Source of the DNA: an uncultured Muribaculaceae bacterium
GTDB taxonomy: Bacteria; Bacteroidota; Bacteroidia; Bacteroidales; Muribaculaceae
Assembly (NCBI GenBank): GCA_910577585.1
Contig: CAJTNN010000035.1
Span: 1 to 19,250, forward strand
Length of the DNA: 19,250 bases
Direction: 5' to 3'
Numbering within the stretch: the first letter of the stretch is position 1; each line of letters starts with the position of its first letter. A model generated the notes under the pieces. The model saw nothing but the letters and a program-made list of their open reading frames with translations. It was not told where the DNA came from and did not search any database. The position numbers and the translations under genes were made by a program. Positions 1 through 8,207 of this stretch are shown in pieces.

Positions 1-220
1 TAGCGGTAGTCACAAAGGTCGATGCTCCCATATCAAATTTGAAGCTATACATGCAATTGCTCTGGCAACTCACTGGAGTATCTTCATCATCGGGTATCAC
101 GATCTGGCTCACAGTGGCCGATGTGAGTGTTTCGAATTTATTGTCGTCGAGTTTGCACGACGTCAGCGCCGCCCCCAGCAGGGGCAGTGCCAGCAAAATT
201 TGCAAAGATTTAATTCTCAT
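1..220 (-). CDS. Lipoprotein of unknown family (5' part only, cut by the window edge)
   Basis: The reading frame opens at ATG 220 and runs without a stop to the left edge, giving 73 codons. The first 22 residues form a lipoprotein signal peptide: a short basic start (MRIKS), a leucine/alanine-rich core, and a lipobox LTSC with the lipidated cysteine at residue 22. The residues after it, KLDDN, carry two aspartates. An acidic stretch right after the cysteine is the known export signal for surface lipoproteins in Bacteroidota, so outer-leaflet exposure is plausible but inferred. The visible mature part contains two further cysteines and matches no family I recognise. It lies downstream of the TonB receptor on the same strand, but 266 bases and a large hairpin separate them, so co-transcription is uncertain. 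The upstream bases are A/T-rich with no Shine-Dalgarno, which is usual in this phylum. Confidence 0.75.
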   Translation of the reverse strand, partial: MRIKSLQILLALPLLGAALTSCKLDDNKFETLTSATVSQIVIPDDEDTPVSCQSNCMYSFKFDMGASTFVTTA

Positions 221-262
221 ATATTTAGATGTTTATTCCGAGCTACTTCACAGCAGTTCTGT

Positions 263-293
263 ACTCCCCTCTTCGGAGAGCGAGTCTCGGAGT
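263..293. other. Small stem-loop in the leader of the lipoprotein gene
   Basis: Five bases, ACTCC at 263-267, pair with GGAGT at 289-293. Inside, CTC 269-271 and GAG 276-278 close a TTCG loop. The structure sits about 45 bases before the lipoprotein start on the minus strand. It may be part of the 5' leader. No T-run follows on either strand, so it does not look like a terminator. The rest of 221-404 is A/T-rich and shows no clear promoter. Confidence 0.3.
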
Positions 294-404
294 AGGCATA
301 AATTTGATTCAAAATTACAACGACTTGCCCACATTTCCAAATTATGTGCAAAAAATATTCCGTCGCAGGGCTTGTAACGTTCGGATATTACATTTGTTTA
401 CGTC

Positions 405-442
405 ATGAAGTCGGATAACTGCATTATCCGTCTGGACTTCAT
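405..442 (-). terminator. Two-part hairpin downstream of the TonB receptor gene
   Basis: ATGAAGTC at 405-412 pairs with GACTTCAT at 435-442 (8 bp). Directly inside, GGATAA at 413-418 pairs with TTATCC at 424-429, with a five-base loop and a one-sided bulge at 430-434. It lies 45 bases after the TonB receptor stop, where a terminator would be expected. No long T-run follows on the minus strand, so termination is inferred from position and stability. A role in the leader of the downstream lipoprotein gene is the alternative. Confidence 0.45.
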
Positions 443-486
443 TCAGATTGCAATTGCAGTGATGGCAATCGGATAGCGATGCGGCA

Positions 487-2808
487 TCAGAAATTCGCAC
501 GTATCGTGGCACCGAAATCTATGCCGTGGGCGCGCTGACGGAATTCGTTGCCCATAGATTTGAAGTAGAAGGTGTAGTATCGTGTGCAGGTCAGATTGCG
601 CCCCCATACATCCACACTCCAGCGGGGTGTGTGGTAGCCTATCGAGCCGCCGAGGAGGCCATAGAATTTCTGACGCAGCGTGTTGGCTTCATTCCAATAT
701 ATGTCGCCAGTGCCATTGAAGTTGAGATGGAAGGCGAAGTAGTTGTCGCGGAATCTCGATGATGAGATGTCGAGGATGTAGGAGGCCTCGGCAAAGAGGG
801 TGTTGGAGGGGGCGTATGGCAGACGTTTGCCACGATAGTCGCCCAGCCCGTCGTTGAATCTGACGAAGCGGGCGTTGGTATATCCGTAGGTGGCCATAAG
901 CGAGAAGCCTTCGAAGGGGGCGAGATAGGCGCTGAGTTCACCGCCGAAGCTGCGGGTGCGCCCGGCATTGGTCATGAGGCGTCCGGTGGTGTTGCCATCG
1001 GGGAAGATGGTCATCTGCTGGTCGCGGCAGTCGATATAGAATATCGAGGCATCGACGTTGAGTTTCGAGTCCCACAGATTCAGATGGGTGCCTATCTCGT
1101 AGTTCCAGCTCTTCTCGGGCTTGTAACTGACAATATCATCGATGTCATAGGCGCTGCCGAGCCCCATGAAGCGCATCAGTTCCTGCTGAAGCACATCTGA
1201 AAACATCTGGGTGTTGTAGCCTCCGGCCTTGTAACCCTTGCCGATGGTGGCATAGATATTGCATGCGGGCATCTGCGGCATATTCCATATCACACTGAGC
1301 CTGGGCAGCAGCATCAGATAGTGGGTGCCGAGTTTACCATGCTCATTCAGATTCACTTTCACCACGCGGTCCACCGGGATATCGTCGGCTATCGGGAGCA
1401 CTCCGGTGGGGTTGTCGTAGATGGAATATGACGTATTGCAATAGCTGTCGTAGGTCATGCCGATATGCTCGTAGTCCAGTCGCAGCCCGGCGGCGAAGGT
1501 CCAGTCGCCGGCGCGATATTTCGACTCATGATATGCTGCCAGGCCCCATGAGGGGAGATGAAAATTGGAGTTTAGCGGAAACTGGCGCTCATTCCAACGT
1601 ATCGGATAGTAGGGATTGATGTTATTGCGGTTGGTCTCTATGAGGCGTTCGATACCCACATCCTTGAATGTCACCGGAGCCTGCATGTTGAGCCGGCGGT
1701 AAAAACCGTATACTCCGGCCATCCAGTCGTAGTGGCCGTCGGCGGCGGTACCACGCAGCATGAGGTCTTCGGTCAGCGCGAACTCCTGCTTCTTCTGAGT
1801 GAGCGTAAAGTAGGGTATCGGCAGAAAGTCCTGGTCGAGCGTCATGTTGTCGTCAAGATACTGCGCTGAAGTGACCGACACGAGGCGTATGCCATCGAAA
1901 TTCTTTGTCACCGTCAGAGCGTCAGCCAGCAGATAGCGCTTGTAGAAGCATGTGTCGTTGTAGTTTATCTGGCCGGAGGCTACATTTTCGTAAGGATATC
2001 CGCCCTGACGCAATATCGATTGCGAGAGGGTGTTGGATATATGCAGGTCGGGGTCGACATTCCACAGAAGCTTTATGCGCAGGTTGCCGCTGACCTCTTT
2101 GTCGACGGTATAGCCGTCATATTGGTTTACAAATTCGCCGTTGCGCCGGTAGAATCCGCCGGTGACTGAGAATCCGAAATCGGGGGTAAACCGATGGTAC
2201 CATCCGAGATTGAATTTGAAGAGCGAGCGCGGGCCGATCTCCACCAGGCCTCGCCACCCGCTGTATTCAAATGGCGAAAGTGTGCGGATATTGATGAGTC
2301 CGGTCATAGTGTTGCGGCCGAAGAGCGCGCTCTGCGGACCACGCAACATCTCCATGTAGGAGATGTCGGTGATGTCGAAATCATAGGCATCCTTGTTGAG
2401 CAGACTGACATTGTCAACTGTCAGGCCCACGGCCGGCTGGTCCATGCGTGCTCCGATGCCGCGGACATATATTGTAGATGTGATGCGCGACCCATAGTCG
2501 GGGATATAGAAATTGGGTACTACGGTCGACAATCCCTTGATGTCGGCGATGCGCAGTCGCTCGCTGTCGGCGCGCCCCACCATCGTGCCCGACACGGGGA
2601 GCTGTCTGTAGGCCACATCATATTTCTGAGCCACCACATCAAGTTCGTCAAGCAGTTGATACACAGAGTCGGGCACAGGGTCCACGACCTTATGCGACTC
2701 CATGGGTGAATCTGTATGCCCGGCGTGTGCCAACGCGGCGCCACCAAGGCTTCCCCCTCCGATGAGCATGGCCCACAGAGGGAGTAATCTATGTATGTAG
2801 CTTGACAT
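487..2808 (-). CDS. TonB-dependent outer-membrane receptor (ligand unknown)
   Basis: A 773-residue outer-membrane active transporter driven by TonB-ExbBD. Residues 1 to about 29 form a signal peptide ending near ALAHA. A possible TonB box (DELDVVAQ) follows near residue 54. The plug domain spans roughly 70-180 and has the classic signatures IYVRGIGARMDQPAVGLTVDNV and MLRGPQSALFGRNTMTGLINI. The rest is a beta-barrel ending in aromatic F (FGATIRANF), as outer-membrane proteins do. There is no SusC-type N-terminal carboxypeptidase-regulatory domain and no SusD partner nearby, so a metal chelate or other small ligand is more likely than a glycan. This is inferred from architecture. The mature N-terminus is histidine-containing (HAGH...ESH). 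The frame is open 7 codons further to a TTG at 2829, but that TTG lies inside the promoter -7 element, so ATG 2808 is chosen. Confidence 0.88.
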   Translation of the reverse strand: MSSYIHRLLPLWAMLIGGGSLGGAALAHAGHTDSPMESHKVVDPVPDSVYQLLDELDVVAQKYDVAYRQLPVSGTMVGRADSERLRIADIKGLSTVVPNFYIPDYGSRITSTIYVRGIGARMDQPAVGLTVDNVSLLNKDAYDFDITDISYMEMLRGPQSALFGRNTMTGLINIRTLSPFEYSGWRGLVEIGPRSLFKFNLGWYHRFTPDFGFSVTGGFYRRNGEFVNQYDGYTVDKEVSGNLRIKLLWNVDPDLHISNTLSQSILRQGGYPYENVASGQINYNDTCFYKRYLLADALTVTKNFDGIRLVSVTSAQYLDDNMTLDQDFLPIPYFTLTQKKQEFALTEDLMLRGTAADGHYDWMAGVYGFYRRLNMQAPVTFKDVGIERLIETNRNNINPYYPIRWNERQFPLNSNFHLPSWGLAAYHESKYRAGDWTFAAGLRLDYEHIGMTYDSYCNTSYSIYDNPTGVLPIADDIPVDRVVKVNLNEHGKLGTHYLMLLPRLSVIWNMPQMPACNIYATIGKGYKAGGYNTQMFSDVLQQELMRFMGLGSAYDIDDIVSYKPEKSWNYEIGTHLNLWDSKLNVDASIFYIDCRDQQMTIFPDGNTTGRLMTNAGRTRSFGGELSAYLAPFEGFSLMATYGYTNARFVRFNDGLGDYRGKRLPYAPSNTLFAEASYILDISSSRFRDNYFAFHLNFNGTGDIYWNEANTLRQKFYGLLGGSIGYHTPRWSVDVWGRNLTCTRYYTFYFKSMGNEFRQRAHGIDFGATIRANF

Positions 2809-2826
2809 GCGATTGGAAATATTTTG

Positions 2827-2857
2827 CAAAATAAATGATTTTTACCCTCAGTTGCAA
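2827..2857 (-). promoter_or_regulatory. Bacteroidota-type promoter of the TonB receptor gene
   Basis: On the minus strand, TTG at 2857-2855 is followed by exactly 20 bases and then TTATTTTG at 2834-2827. This matches the Bacteroidota form (TTTG or TTG, 19-21 bases, TAnnTTTG) at 7 of 8 positions of the -7 box. The expected transcription start is about 2818-2823, leaving a leader of about 12 bases before ATG 2808. The TTG belongs to a 10-bp palindrome, AGTTGCAACT at 2850-2859, midway between this gene and the divergent sdaA. Confidence 0.5.
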
Positions 2858-2906
2858 CTTTATCGCATTTTTTCGTTATTAATTAAGAACACATCATTTC
2901 TATCGA

Positions 2907-4115
2907 ATGAAATCCATACGCGAAATTTTCAGAATCGGCACCGGTCCGTCGTCGTCCCACACGATGGGCCCGCGCAGAGCTGCCGAAATCTTTCTATCAA
3001 AACATCATAATGCCCGGGGATTTGAAGTTGTGCTCTATGGCTCGCTGGCTGCCACCGGCAAGGGGCACATGACCGATGTGGCCATCACCGAGGTCCTCTC
3101 GAAGACCGAGATGCCTGTCAACATCATCTGGAAACCCGACACCTTCCTCCCCTATCATCCGAATGCCATGACGTTCCGCTCGCTCGACGACATCGGATTC
3201 CCTACCGATGAGACGACTTTCTATAGCGTAGGCGGCGGTGCAATCGAAGAGGAGGGTAAGCCGCATCAAGGCTCGCCCGAAATCTATAACCTCGACAATC
3301 TCACCGACATCATGCAGTATTGCGAGCGCACAGGCCATTCCTACTGGGAGTATGTGGAGCAATGCGAGGGTCCTGACATCTGGAATTACCTGCGCTCCGT
3401 GTGGGAGGCAATGAAGGCTGCCGTAGAGCGCGGCATATCGCAGGAGGGGCGCCTGCCGGGGCCTCTCAACCTGCAACGCAAGGCCAACTCATATTACGTC
3501 AAGGCCGGAGGCTACCGTGATAATCTGAAGTCGCGCGGACGTGTCTTTGCCTATGCGCTGGCTGTCAGCGAGGAGAACGCCTCGGGGGGGACTATCGTCA
3601 CGGCTCCGACGTGCGGCAGCTGCGGCGTGGTGCCGGGGGTGCTCTATCATCTCTGGAAGAGCCGCGATTTCCATGAGACTCAGATGCTGCACGCCCTGGC
3701 CACTGCCGGACTCTTCGGCAATATCGTGAAGCATAATGCATCTATCTCGGGAGCCGAAGTGGGCTGCCAGGGTGAGGTGGGCGTGGCCTGCGCTATGGCG
3801 GCGGCGGCGGCAAGCCAGCTCTTCGGCGGGTCACCGGCTCAAATAGAGTACGCGGCCGAGATGGGTCTGGAGCATCACCTTGGCATGACGTGCGACCCGG
3901 TGTGCGGTCTGGTACAGATTCCCTGCATCGAGCGTAATGCCTATGCGGCGGCCAGAGCATTGGATGCTAATATCTATGCCAGTTTCACAGATGGCAACCA
4001 TCGGGTGTCGTTCGACAAACTCGTGAAGGTTATGAAGGAGACCGGTCATGACCTCCCCTCGCTGTATAAGGAGACCTCTACCGGTGGCCTGGCAAAGGAT
4101 TATACCCAGATGTAA
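2907..4115 (+). CDS. sdaA: L-serine ammonia-lyase (L-serine dehydratase), iron-sulfur type, single chain
   Basis: This cytoplasmic enzyme deaminates L-serine to pyruvate and ammonia using an oxygen-sensitive [4Fe-4S] cluster. The 402-residue chain joins the beta part (from GTGPSSSHTMGP at residues 11-22) to the alpha part (from about residue 180). The alpha part holds TAPTCGSCGVVPG at 232-244. Three cysteines match the E. coli SdaA cluster ligands in context and spacing: C287 (GAEVGCQGE), C329 (GMTCDPVCG) and C340 (IPCIERN). The gaps of 42 and 11 residues equal those between E. coli C343, C385 and C396. The chain is shorter than the 454-residue E. coli protein but usual for single-chain forms in this phylum. 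The gene diverges from the TonB receptor; its promoter must lie in 2830-2906, where I see only a weak match (TTG 2852-2854 and an AT-rich -7 region near 2876). rnz follows after 35 bases and is probably co-transcribed. Confidence 0.95.
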   Translation: MKSIREIFRIGTGPSSSHTMGPRRAAEIFLSKHHNARGFEVVLYGSLAATGKGHMTDVAITEVLSKTEMPVNIIWKPDTFLPYHPNAMTFRSLDDIGFPTDETTFYSVGGGAIEEEGKPHQGSPEIYNLDNLTDIMQYCERTGHSYWEYVEQCEGPDIWNYLRSVWEAMKAAVERGISQEGRLPGPLNLQRKANSYYVKAGGYRDNLKSRGRVFAYALAVSEENASGGTIVTAPTCGSCGVVPGVLYHLWKSRDFHETQMLHALATAGLFGNIVKHNASISGAEVGCQGEVGVACAMAAAAASQLFGGSPAQIEYAAEMGLEHHLGMTCDPVCGLVQIPCIERNAYAAARALDANIYASFTDGNHRVSFDKLVKVMKETGHDLPSLYKETSTGGLAKDYTQM

Positions 4116-4150
4116 GCCCCCATTCACCCTCTCAACCGACTTTTCCCGAC

Positions 4151-5074
4151 ATGGCTGATTTCATGATTCATACACTCGGCTGCGGTTCGGCAAAACCCAC
4201 ACCGCGCCATAATCCATCATCTACGGTGGTGGAGTTCCGCAACAATCTTTTCATGGTAGATTGCGGTGAGGGCACACAGAAAGCCTTCCAGCGCCAGCGC
4301 CTCAAAATATCGCGGCTTGGACATATCTTCCTGACTCATCTGCATGGCGACCATGTGCTCGGGCTGCCGGGGCTGGTCAGCACTCTCGGGCTGCAGGACA
4401 CCGGAGGCTCGCTTACAATCCACACCTTTGCCGAAGGGGCCGTTATCCTGAAGAAGATCTTCGATTTCTTCGCCCGCAACCTCCCATATAAGATTCAGTT
4501 CAACATTCTCAGCCCCTGGGAGGAGGATATCGCTTTCGAGAATCAGTCGCTGAGGGTGCGCACTGTGCCGCTCGACCACCGTGTGCCCACCGTGGGGTAT
4601 ATTTTTGAGGAGAAACCGCGCCCACGACATCTGCGCCGTGATATGTGTGACTTCCATGGGGTGCCGGTGCGTTGCTTCAACAATATCAAGGAGGGGGCTG
4701 ATTACATCAAACCTGACGGCACTCTCATCCGCAACGCGATGCTCACCACTCCGCCCGACCCATCGCTTAGCTACGCGCATATATCCGACACAATCTTCCT
4801 GCCTGAACTGGCCGAGGAGATCGGTCCGGTAGATCTTCTCTTCCATGAGACCACCTATCTTGAGCGCGATGCCGCTTTAGCCGCCGAATATGGTCACTCC
4901 ACAGCCCGGCAGGCTGCCGAGATGGCACGACTCTGCGGTGCCAAGGCATTGCTTACGGGCCACTATTCATCACGATATGCCGATGATGAGGAGTTTGTGA
5001 AGGAGGCTTCGGCCATATTCCCTAACACTCTGCTCAACCACGAGGGTCTGCGCACCGACCTGCTCAAACTCTAA
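4151..5074 (+). CDS. rnz: Ribonuclease Z (tRNA 3' endonuclease)
   Basis: A metallo-beta-lactamase-fold endonuclease that trims the 3' trailer of precursor tRNAs in the cytoplasm. It has 307 residues, the short RNase Z(S) size. The zinc-binding motif HLHGDH is at 63-68, with H63, H65, D67 and H68. Further expected ligands are visible: H143 in LDHRVPTVGY, D213 in HISDT, and H271 in GHYSSRY. H249 in GHS is the conserved histidine of the same family. A flexible-arm-like region with basic residues (EEKPRPRHLRRD) lies at about 153-164. The start ATG 4151 gives MADFMIHTLGCGSA, the usual beginning. The 35-base gap after sdaA shows no promoter or terminator, so read-through from sdaA is likely. There is no obvious functional tie to serine metabolism. 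Confidence 0.95.
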   Translation: MADFMIHTLGCGSAKPTPRHNPSSTVVEFRNNLFMVDCGEGTQKAFQRQRLKISRLGHIFLTHLHGDHVLGLPGLVSTLGLQDTGGSLTIHTFAEGAVILKKIFDFFARNLPYKIQFNILSPWEEDIAFENQSLRVRTVPLDHRVPTVGYIFEEKPRPRHLRRDMCDFHGVPVRCFNNIKEGADYIKPDGTLIRNAMLTTPPDPSLSYAHISDTIFLPELAEEIGPVDLLFHETTYLERDAALAAEYGHSTARQAAEMARLCGAKALLTGHYSSRYADDEEFVKEASAIFPNTLLNHEGLRTDLLKL

Positions 5075-5106
5075 GCCCACTCCCCCACCCCACTCCGCAG
5101 TAAGCC

Positions 5107-5142
5107 TCCACTTTCGGGCACTCTCAGAGCACACAAAGTGGA
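5107..5142. other. Stem-loop after rnz
   Basis: TCCACTTT at 5107-5114 pairs with AAAGTGGA at 5135-5142 (8 bp), enclosing a 20-base loop that can itself form a short CTC/GAG stem. It lies 33 bases after the rnz stop and before the stronger terminator. There is no T-run, so it may only help protect the 3' end of the message. Confidence 0.35.
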
Positions 5143-5178
5143 TACCGACGGCAATCGCCGCCGCTTATCCGGTCAGAT

Positions 5179-5226
5179 ATCAGATACGCCCGCATCATCA
5201 ATGATGGTGCGGGCGTATCTGATTTT
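5179..5226. terminator. Bidirectional intrinsic terminator between convergent units
   Basis: A perfect 16-bp stem (ATCAGATACGCCCGCA at 5179-5194, complement at 5208-5223) is extended inside by CATCA/TGATG (5196-5200 with 5202-5206) across one mismatched pair, leaving a one-base apex that would open in practice. TTTT follows at 5223-5226 on the plus strand. It sits between the rnz end and the convergent S9 peptidase end, where one hairpin can stop transcription from both sides. Confidence 0.85.
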
Positions 5227-5281
5227 ATGCGGTCTAAGCTCTATCCTGACGGCAGAGCGTCATGCTGTAGCGGGGTCTGTA

Positions 5282-8173
5282 TCAGAATCCGTAGTCCTGG
5301 CCTTTGCGCAGGGGTGAGATTCCTTCGCGCATCCAGCGCGGCATAGGCTCACCCTTGAGGTAATGGTCAAAGAATTGCTGAAGACGCTTTGTGATATCCT
5401 TGCGGTTCTTGCGGGCCTTGATGTTGTGGGATTCGCCGTTGTATTGCAGCATCCACACCGGCTTCTCCAGGCGGCGCAGGGCCATGAACATCTCTATGCC
5501 TTGATACCAAGGCACCGCCTCATCGGCATCGTTGTGCATTATAAGCAGCGGGGTATTGACGCGATTGGCATGGAACACCGGCGAATTTGCCACATAATAC
5601 TCCGTTGCATCCCAGAGGTTGCGTCCGATGCGGCTCTGCCCCATCTCATACTGTCCCTGGCGCGAATCGCCCGAGCCCCAGCGTATGCCACCGAAGGCAG
5701 ATGTCATGTTGGCCACAGGGGCGCCGCTGCCGGCACATGCAAACATGTCGGTGCGTGTCACCAGGAAGGCTGTCTGATAGCCACCCCACGACTGGCCGTC
5801 GATACCGACACGCTTCTTGTCGATTGCAGGGAAGCGGCGGCAGATCTCCTCAACTCCTGAGCATACATAGTTGTAGGCTGACTCTCCGGGCACTCCGGCT
5901 GTGTAATGGATATCGGGCACAAACACCGCATATCCGCGGCTCACATAGAAGGGATAGTTGATCCAGCTCCATGAGGGCTCCATCACATAGGGCCAGTAGA
6001 TATCTTCGCTGCCGGTCTCGTAGAAGACGCTGAGCATCGGATACTCATCCTTGGCGTCAGGATTGAAGTCCTCGGGCAGATAGAGCACACCCTGCGATTT
6101 CTTGCCGTCGTAGGCATACCACTCCACAAGCTGGGCTGTGCCCCACGATATCTCGGCAAGCTGCGGATTTATCGCTGTCAGGCGCGTGGCTTTGGCGAAG
6201 TCGGTGGAGTTAGAGGTGTAGAGGTCAGGCATGGTCTCGAAATTGCCCCGCTGCCACATGAATACATCGGCATCCTTGGCTTTGCGCAATTGCGAGATGT
6301 AGTATTTGTCGAGCACCTTGAGCGAAGGGGCACTCCCCTTCTGCGAATAGGCCATCGTAGCCAGTCCGCGGCGTTTGTCGGCGTAGTCAAACACATCGAG
6401 CACCATCAGTTCGCCGCTCTTGATGGGGAGGGTCTCTTTATCCAGTCGGCGGTAGCGATAGCGCACTCCACGTTTGCGGCCATCACCGGCCGTGAGGCAC
6501 ACGGGCTCTGAGGCTCCGGTCATGTCGACACTCCATATGTCGTGGCGGTCGTAGATAAGCACCCTGCCGTCGCCATCACCCCATCCGGCTATGCCGTAGG
6601 GCTGCTTGGGCATCGGGTGGTCGTCATCCTCTTCCCACACGGGGTAAGGGATGCCTGCAGTGAGGTCTACACTCTTGCCACTCTCGCGGTCGAAGGCGCT
6701 GAAGGTGCGGTCGGCGTAGCTTACCACGAATCGGCCGTCGGGTGAGAGGGTCGAGGATTCCCGCTCGCCGGTGCCGACGTAGCGTTCCTGACCATTGACC
6801 ACATTCTTCAGTATCAGCTCTTCGGGGGCGAGATAATTCCACTGTCGCTCTACATAACGTGGCGACGGGTCATGCAGCAGCACCCATTCTGAGTTCCAGC
6901 CATCCGAGGGATCTACGATCACGAGCGGATTCTTGGTCAGCAACTGATAGTCGCCTCCGTTCTTAAGGTCAATCACCACAGGCATCGTATGCTTGCGCAA
7001 GTCATCGAGGTTACCCTTCTCCTGCGGCGGTGTCATCGGAGCGTCCCAACGCCATATATCGAGCTGGGCACACTCGAAGTCAACGAGCGTAGTGTCGTCA
7101 GGTGCTATCACCGGCGCCACGCCCACCCGCAGGAATCGGCCGTCGCGCGAGAATTGCGGACGCGAGTACTGGTTGATGCGCAGCGGCTCACCCTGCTGGG
7201 CGGCTATCTGCGCGGCACGCTCCTTCTCGAGCCGGGCCTGCACTTCGGGGTCATCCGAGTGCGGGGGTACGATATTGACGGGGGTTCCGGTTGTGAAGTT
7301 GAAGTCAAACTCGCGCACTCCCGGAGTCTCCCCCTTGGCCAGCCCCTGCAGGTCGGCATAGAAGAGTGTGGCGGCCAGGGTCCCTGTCTCGGTAGAGTCG
7401 TTTGAGGCTGTATAGGCCAGGGCATCGCCGGATTCATTGAACACCGGCAGCGTATAGAACTTCTTGTCGCGGTCAAGCAGAATCAGCGACGTGTCGGGCA
7501 GATTCACGATGGCCACCCCATCCGTGGCCACTGAGTCGGCGGCTACCTTCTTGAGGTTAAGGGCCAGATGGCTGCCATCTTTCGAGAAGGCGTAGTCCTT
7601 GACCCACTTCACCATCTTGCGCTCGGGGGTGGTGAGGGAACGTATCATCAGAGGCTTGCCAGCCTCTTTGTCTTTGAGGTCGGATGCCTTGATATGCAGG
7701 GTGTCGCAACTTTGATAGGCCACGAATGTGCCCCCCTTCTCGCCGAGTTTGAAGCCGATTACATTCGGAATCTTCTCTACCGAGAGTGTCGTGAGGTCAA
7801 TGATGGCAAGTGAGTCCTGCGGCAGGTCGAAGTCTTTCTTCTTGTCGATTTTGGCCTTGCGGGTGTCGGCATAGAAGGGTTTGATGAGAGCCACAGCCCA
7901 TTTGCCATCGGCGGTGAAGGCAGGCTGGGCGCCTCGCGGAATCTCGAGGGTGCGGCCGCGGCGGTTGTCGCGAAGTGTGAGCACTGCGTCACCCTCCTGA
8001 GGCACCACGCTGTAGGCGCTCCATGCCCCGGAGTTGGCTATCGCATTCACCTTCGCGCTCTGCCATGCGTCGAAGTCGTCATGGTTGAGCGGCCGCTTTG
8101 CGCCTGCCGTGGCAGCTAAGGCCGACAGGGCGAGCAGTCCCGGCAGGGCTACTGTCAAGCGTACTTGTTTCAT
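5282..8173 (-). CDS. Exported S9 family (prolyl oligopeptidase-like) serine peptidase
   Basis: A 963-residue protein with a signal peptide at residues 1 to about 25 (MKQVRLTV, a leucine/alanine core, then ATAGAKRP), so it acts in the periplasm or at the surface. Residues of about 60-650 are WD/beta-propeller-like repeats with phrases such as PAFTADGKWAVALI, FSKDGSHLALN and LSPDGRFVVSYADR. The C-terminal alpha/beta hydrolase domain carries the triad: S795 in GQSWGGYQ, D884 in NDADEAVP and H916 in GESHNI. This layout is that of S9 peptidases, which cleave short peptides after proline or other residues; substrate specificity cannot be read here. It is longer than DPP-IV-like members (about 720-750 residues), mainly through the propeller part. 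It is the last gene of a minus-strand run and follows ribBA by 34 bases; that gap holds TTGATTCAG twice (8192-8209) and no promoter that I can see. Confidence 0.92.
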   Translation of the reverse strand: MKQVRLTVALPGLLALSALAATAGAKRPLNHDDFDAWQSAKVNAIANSGAWSAYSVVPQEGDAVLTLRDNRRGRTLEIPRGAQPAFTADGKWAVALIKPFYADTRKAKIDKKKDFDLPQDSLAIIDLTTLSVEKIPNVIGFKLGEKGGTFVAYQSCDTLHIKASDLKDKEAGKPLMIRSLTTPERKMVKWVKDYAFSKDGSHLALNLKKVAADSVATDGVAIVNLPDTSLILLDRDKKFYTLPVFNESGDALAYTASNDSTETGTLAATLFYADLQGLAKGETPGVREFDFNFTTGTPVNIVPPHSDDPEVQARLEKERAAQIAAQQGEPLRINQYSRPQFSRDGRFLRVGVAPVIAPDDTTLVDFECAQLDIWRWDAPMTPPQEKGNLDDLRKHTMPVVIDLKNGGDYQLLTKNPLVIVDPSDGWNSEWVLLHDPSPRYVERQWNYLAPEELILKNVVNGQERYVGTGERESSTLSPDGRFVVSYADRTFSAFDRESGKSVDLTAGIPYPVWEEDDDHPMPKQPYGIAGWGDGDGRVLIYDRHDIWSVDMTGASEPVCLTAGDGRKRGVRYRYRRLDKETLPIKSGELMVLDVFDYADKRRGLATMAYSQKGSAPSLKVLDKYYISQLRKAKDADVFMWQRGNFETMPDLYTSNSTDFAKATRLTAINPQLAEISWGTAQLVEWYAYDGKKSQGVLYLPEDFNPDAKDEYPMLSVFYETGSEDIYWPYVMEPSWSWINYPFYVSRGYAVFVPDIHYTAGVPGESAYNYVCSGVEEICRRFPAIDKKRVGIDGQSWGGYQTAFLVTRTDMFACAGSGAPVANMTSAFGGIRWGSGDSRQGQYEMGQSRIGRNLWDATEYYVANSPVFHANRVNTPLLIMHNDADEAVPWYQGIEMFMALRRLEKPVWMLQYNGESHNIKARKNRKDITKRLQQFFDHYLKGEPMPRWMREGISPLRKGQDYGF

Positions 8174-8207
8174 GTGTCAGGTTGAATTTAGGTTGATTCA
8201 GATTGAT

